Source: Progne subis subis (lineage: Eukaryota > Chordata > Aves > Passeriformes > Hirundinidae). Taken from it: a stretch of DNA of 64,000 nt. The stretch lies in contig JAKJHU010000005.1 of assembly GCA_022316685.1 (NCBI GenBank), positions 13,432,707 to 13,496,706 on the forward strand, written 5' to 3'. Position numbers and translations under genes: made by a program. Below are positions 62,540-64,000 of the stretch, one piece after another. How positions within the stretch are numbered: the stretch's first letter is position 1; each line of letters begins with the position of its first letter. The notes under the pieces were generated by a model. It saw only the letters and a list, made by a program, of their open reading frames with translations. It was not told the origin of the DNA and did not search any database.

Positions 62540-64000
62540 GTAAGTCTAAAACACCTACAGATTAGTATTTCCTTCCACAGGTAGAAGTACAGGATGGATG
62601 TGTATCATAGGGTTGTAGTACTGAACAAAAGAGAGTAAGGTTCAGAAAAAGATCATACGCTGAGTAGAAGCCAGTAGCTGATATGCCTCTATGAAAAAAA
62701 TGAAATTTTGGGTTGCACATACCTTTATACAAAGTACAGATAACAATCATCAAATTTCACTCACAACTCCTTCAATAGAATGATTTATTATTTCCCATGC
62801 TTCATGGATATGATGAGAGAGAAACTAGAGAAGGTTTATATAATAGCAATGACTCCAAGAGATTTAGAAAACATGACCTAAAAAGGAAGTTGTAACACCT
62901 AAATTTACACAAGAACTACTGAGATTGATGGGAAAATAATTATTGAATGGGTGGAATATTATTCCAGGTATTAGTGCTTATATGTAGCCAATGTTCCTCA
63001 GCAGTTTCTCTTATGTCTGATATTGTTCATTTGGAAGAATTTTAGGACTTACATGGAATTTCTTCACCTGTTCACATTAGCTGTGCTGAGCAAATGAGAA
63101 CCACGACACCCAGGATTCTTGGGTATAGTCTGGGTAACTGCACATGCTTAGACCATCATATCCAGAACATTCATTATTTTCTATTCCCACACAGGATAGT
63201 GATTTGGTTATTACAACAGCAATGATGATGTATATTAATGATGTGGGGCAATGCTATGGTACTGTGCGCTGATTTAGTAATGAGATGTGTTTACAAATTT
63301 AAACTCCTGTATTTAAGAAATTTTCTTAAACTTTTTACATTGTGAAGCTTATTTCTGCCATGCTTTACAGTCATATAAAAACTCTAGGAACAATTTAATA
63401 TTTCAAAATGCTGAATTTAACTTTTTATGATCTTTCATTTTGTGGAATGTTCTTAATGTATTTAGTAAAGTTTTTTGTTTATTTTGTGCAAAACATTTAT
63501 TGCGATGGAAATTCTTGAATTGCATATATCTATCAGCTCTACGTTTTAAGTTCTACTTAAAACTACATTTATAAGTTCTGTCTTTGACATTGTCTTGAAT
63601 ATACCCGGGGTTTCATAACTTTGTGTCCAACACATCAATTCAGAATTATTTTAAGTTACAGTTCCATGCATAGTTCCACTTATTTTAATTTCTGAGAATG
63701 TACACATTATGCTTTAGTGGATTTGTACTGGTAAGTTAACTGAGCTGTCAGTATTTAGGATCTTTACTGTACTAGAAACAGTTATTTGTATTAAAGGGCA
63801 GCTTTACCCATGTCACTGGCATTGCACTTCAGAAGTTATTTAGTGTGTGCTCAGCTTTTCACAGCTCCTATTGCAAGCTTAAAACTTTTGATACTGATTC
63901 CAAAATTAGATTAATTAAAAAAAAAAAAAAAAAAAGCGCCTTGATCTTATTCTAGCTCAGTCTGGAATGAGCCAGCCTTCCCTGTGGTCTGTTTATCAGT
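62540..64000. other. SYNE1 intron 36 (5' part)
   Basis: AT-rich, no exon found to the window end. A-run of about 18 bases near 63918-63935. Confidence 0.75.

Noticed and set aside
1..64000. Search for a novel multi-gene system, CRISPR, tRNA or rRNA
   Set aside because: The window is one vertebrate gene with introns. No regularly spaced direct repeats, cloverleaf sequences or rRNA motifs were seen.

Overview
The window is vertebrate nuclear DNA, almost certainly from a bird. It is AT-rich, has short coding exons between long introns with canonical splice sites, and carries several fragments of CR1 retrotransposons (the dominant avian LINE) and avian-type retroviral LTRs. There are no bacterial features: no operons, CRISPR, rRNA or tRNA were seen.

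One gene fills the window. It is the 3' part of SYNE1 (nesprin-1, the giant spectrin-repeat protein linking the outer nuclear membrane to actin and microtubules), on the + strand. I could place 36 consecutive coding exons between 2201 and 62539. They join without a frame break into 5,765 coding bases (1,921 codons plus 2 bases) and match, exon by exon, the mammalian nesprin-1 sequence as I remember it. The tandem spectrin repeats (roughly 17-18 of about 110 residues) are marked by evenly spaced tryptophans in helices A and C. The actin-binding CH domains lie upstream and the KASH membrane anchor downstream, both outside the window.

Layout: 1-2200 is intron with an old CR1 copy. 2201-20403 holds exons 1-13, with two LTR insertions and a CR1 tail in introns. 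20404-28116 holds exons 14-18, with the largest CR1 pieces and another LTR-like block. 28117-40451 holds exons 19-27. 40452-52105 holds exons 28-34, with an ERVL-type LTR and a T/G-rich tract. 52106-58506 is the largest intron. It contains what I read as the alternative first exon and promoter of the short muscle isoform nesprin-1-alpha (ATG at 54209), which joins in phase to exon 35. Exons 35 and 36 follow, then intron to the end.

No new multi-gene system is present. The most rewarding points are the nesprin-1-alpha first exon with an E-box/M-CAT-rich upstream region, two strong GC-AG introns (after exons 27 and 32) plus a probable third after the alpha exon, a 26-T homopolymer fused to the acceptor of exon 20, a perfect 34-bp palindrome, and an unexplained antisense ORF in intron 9. 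Exon numbers here are local to the window, not the full-gene numbering.
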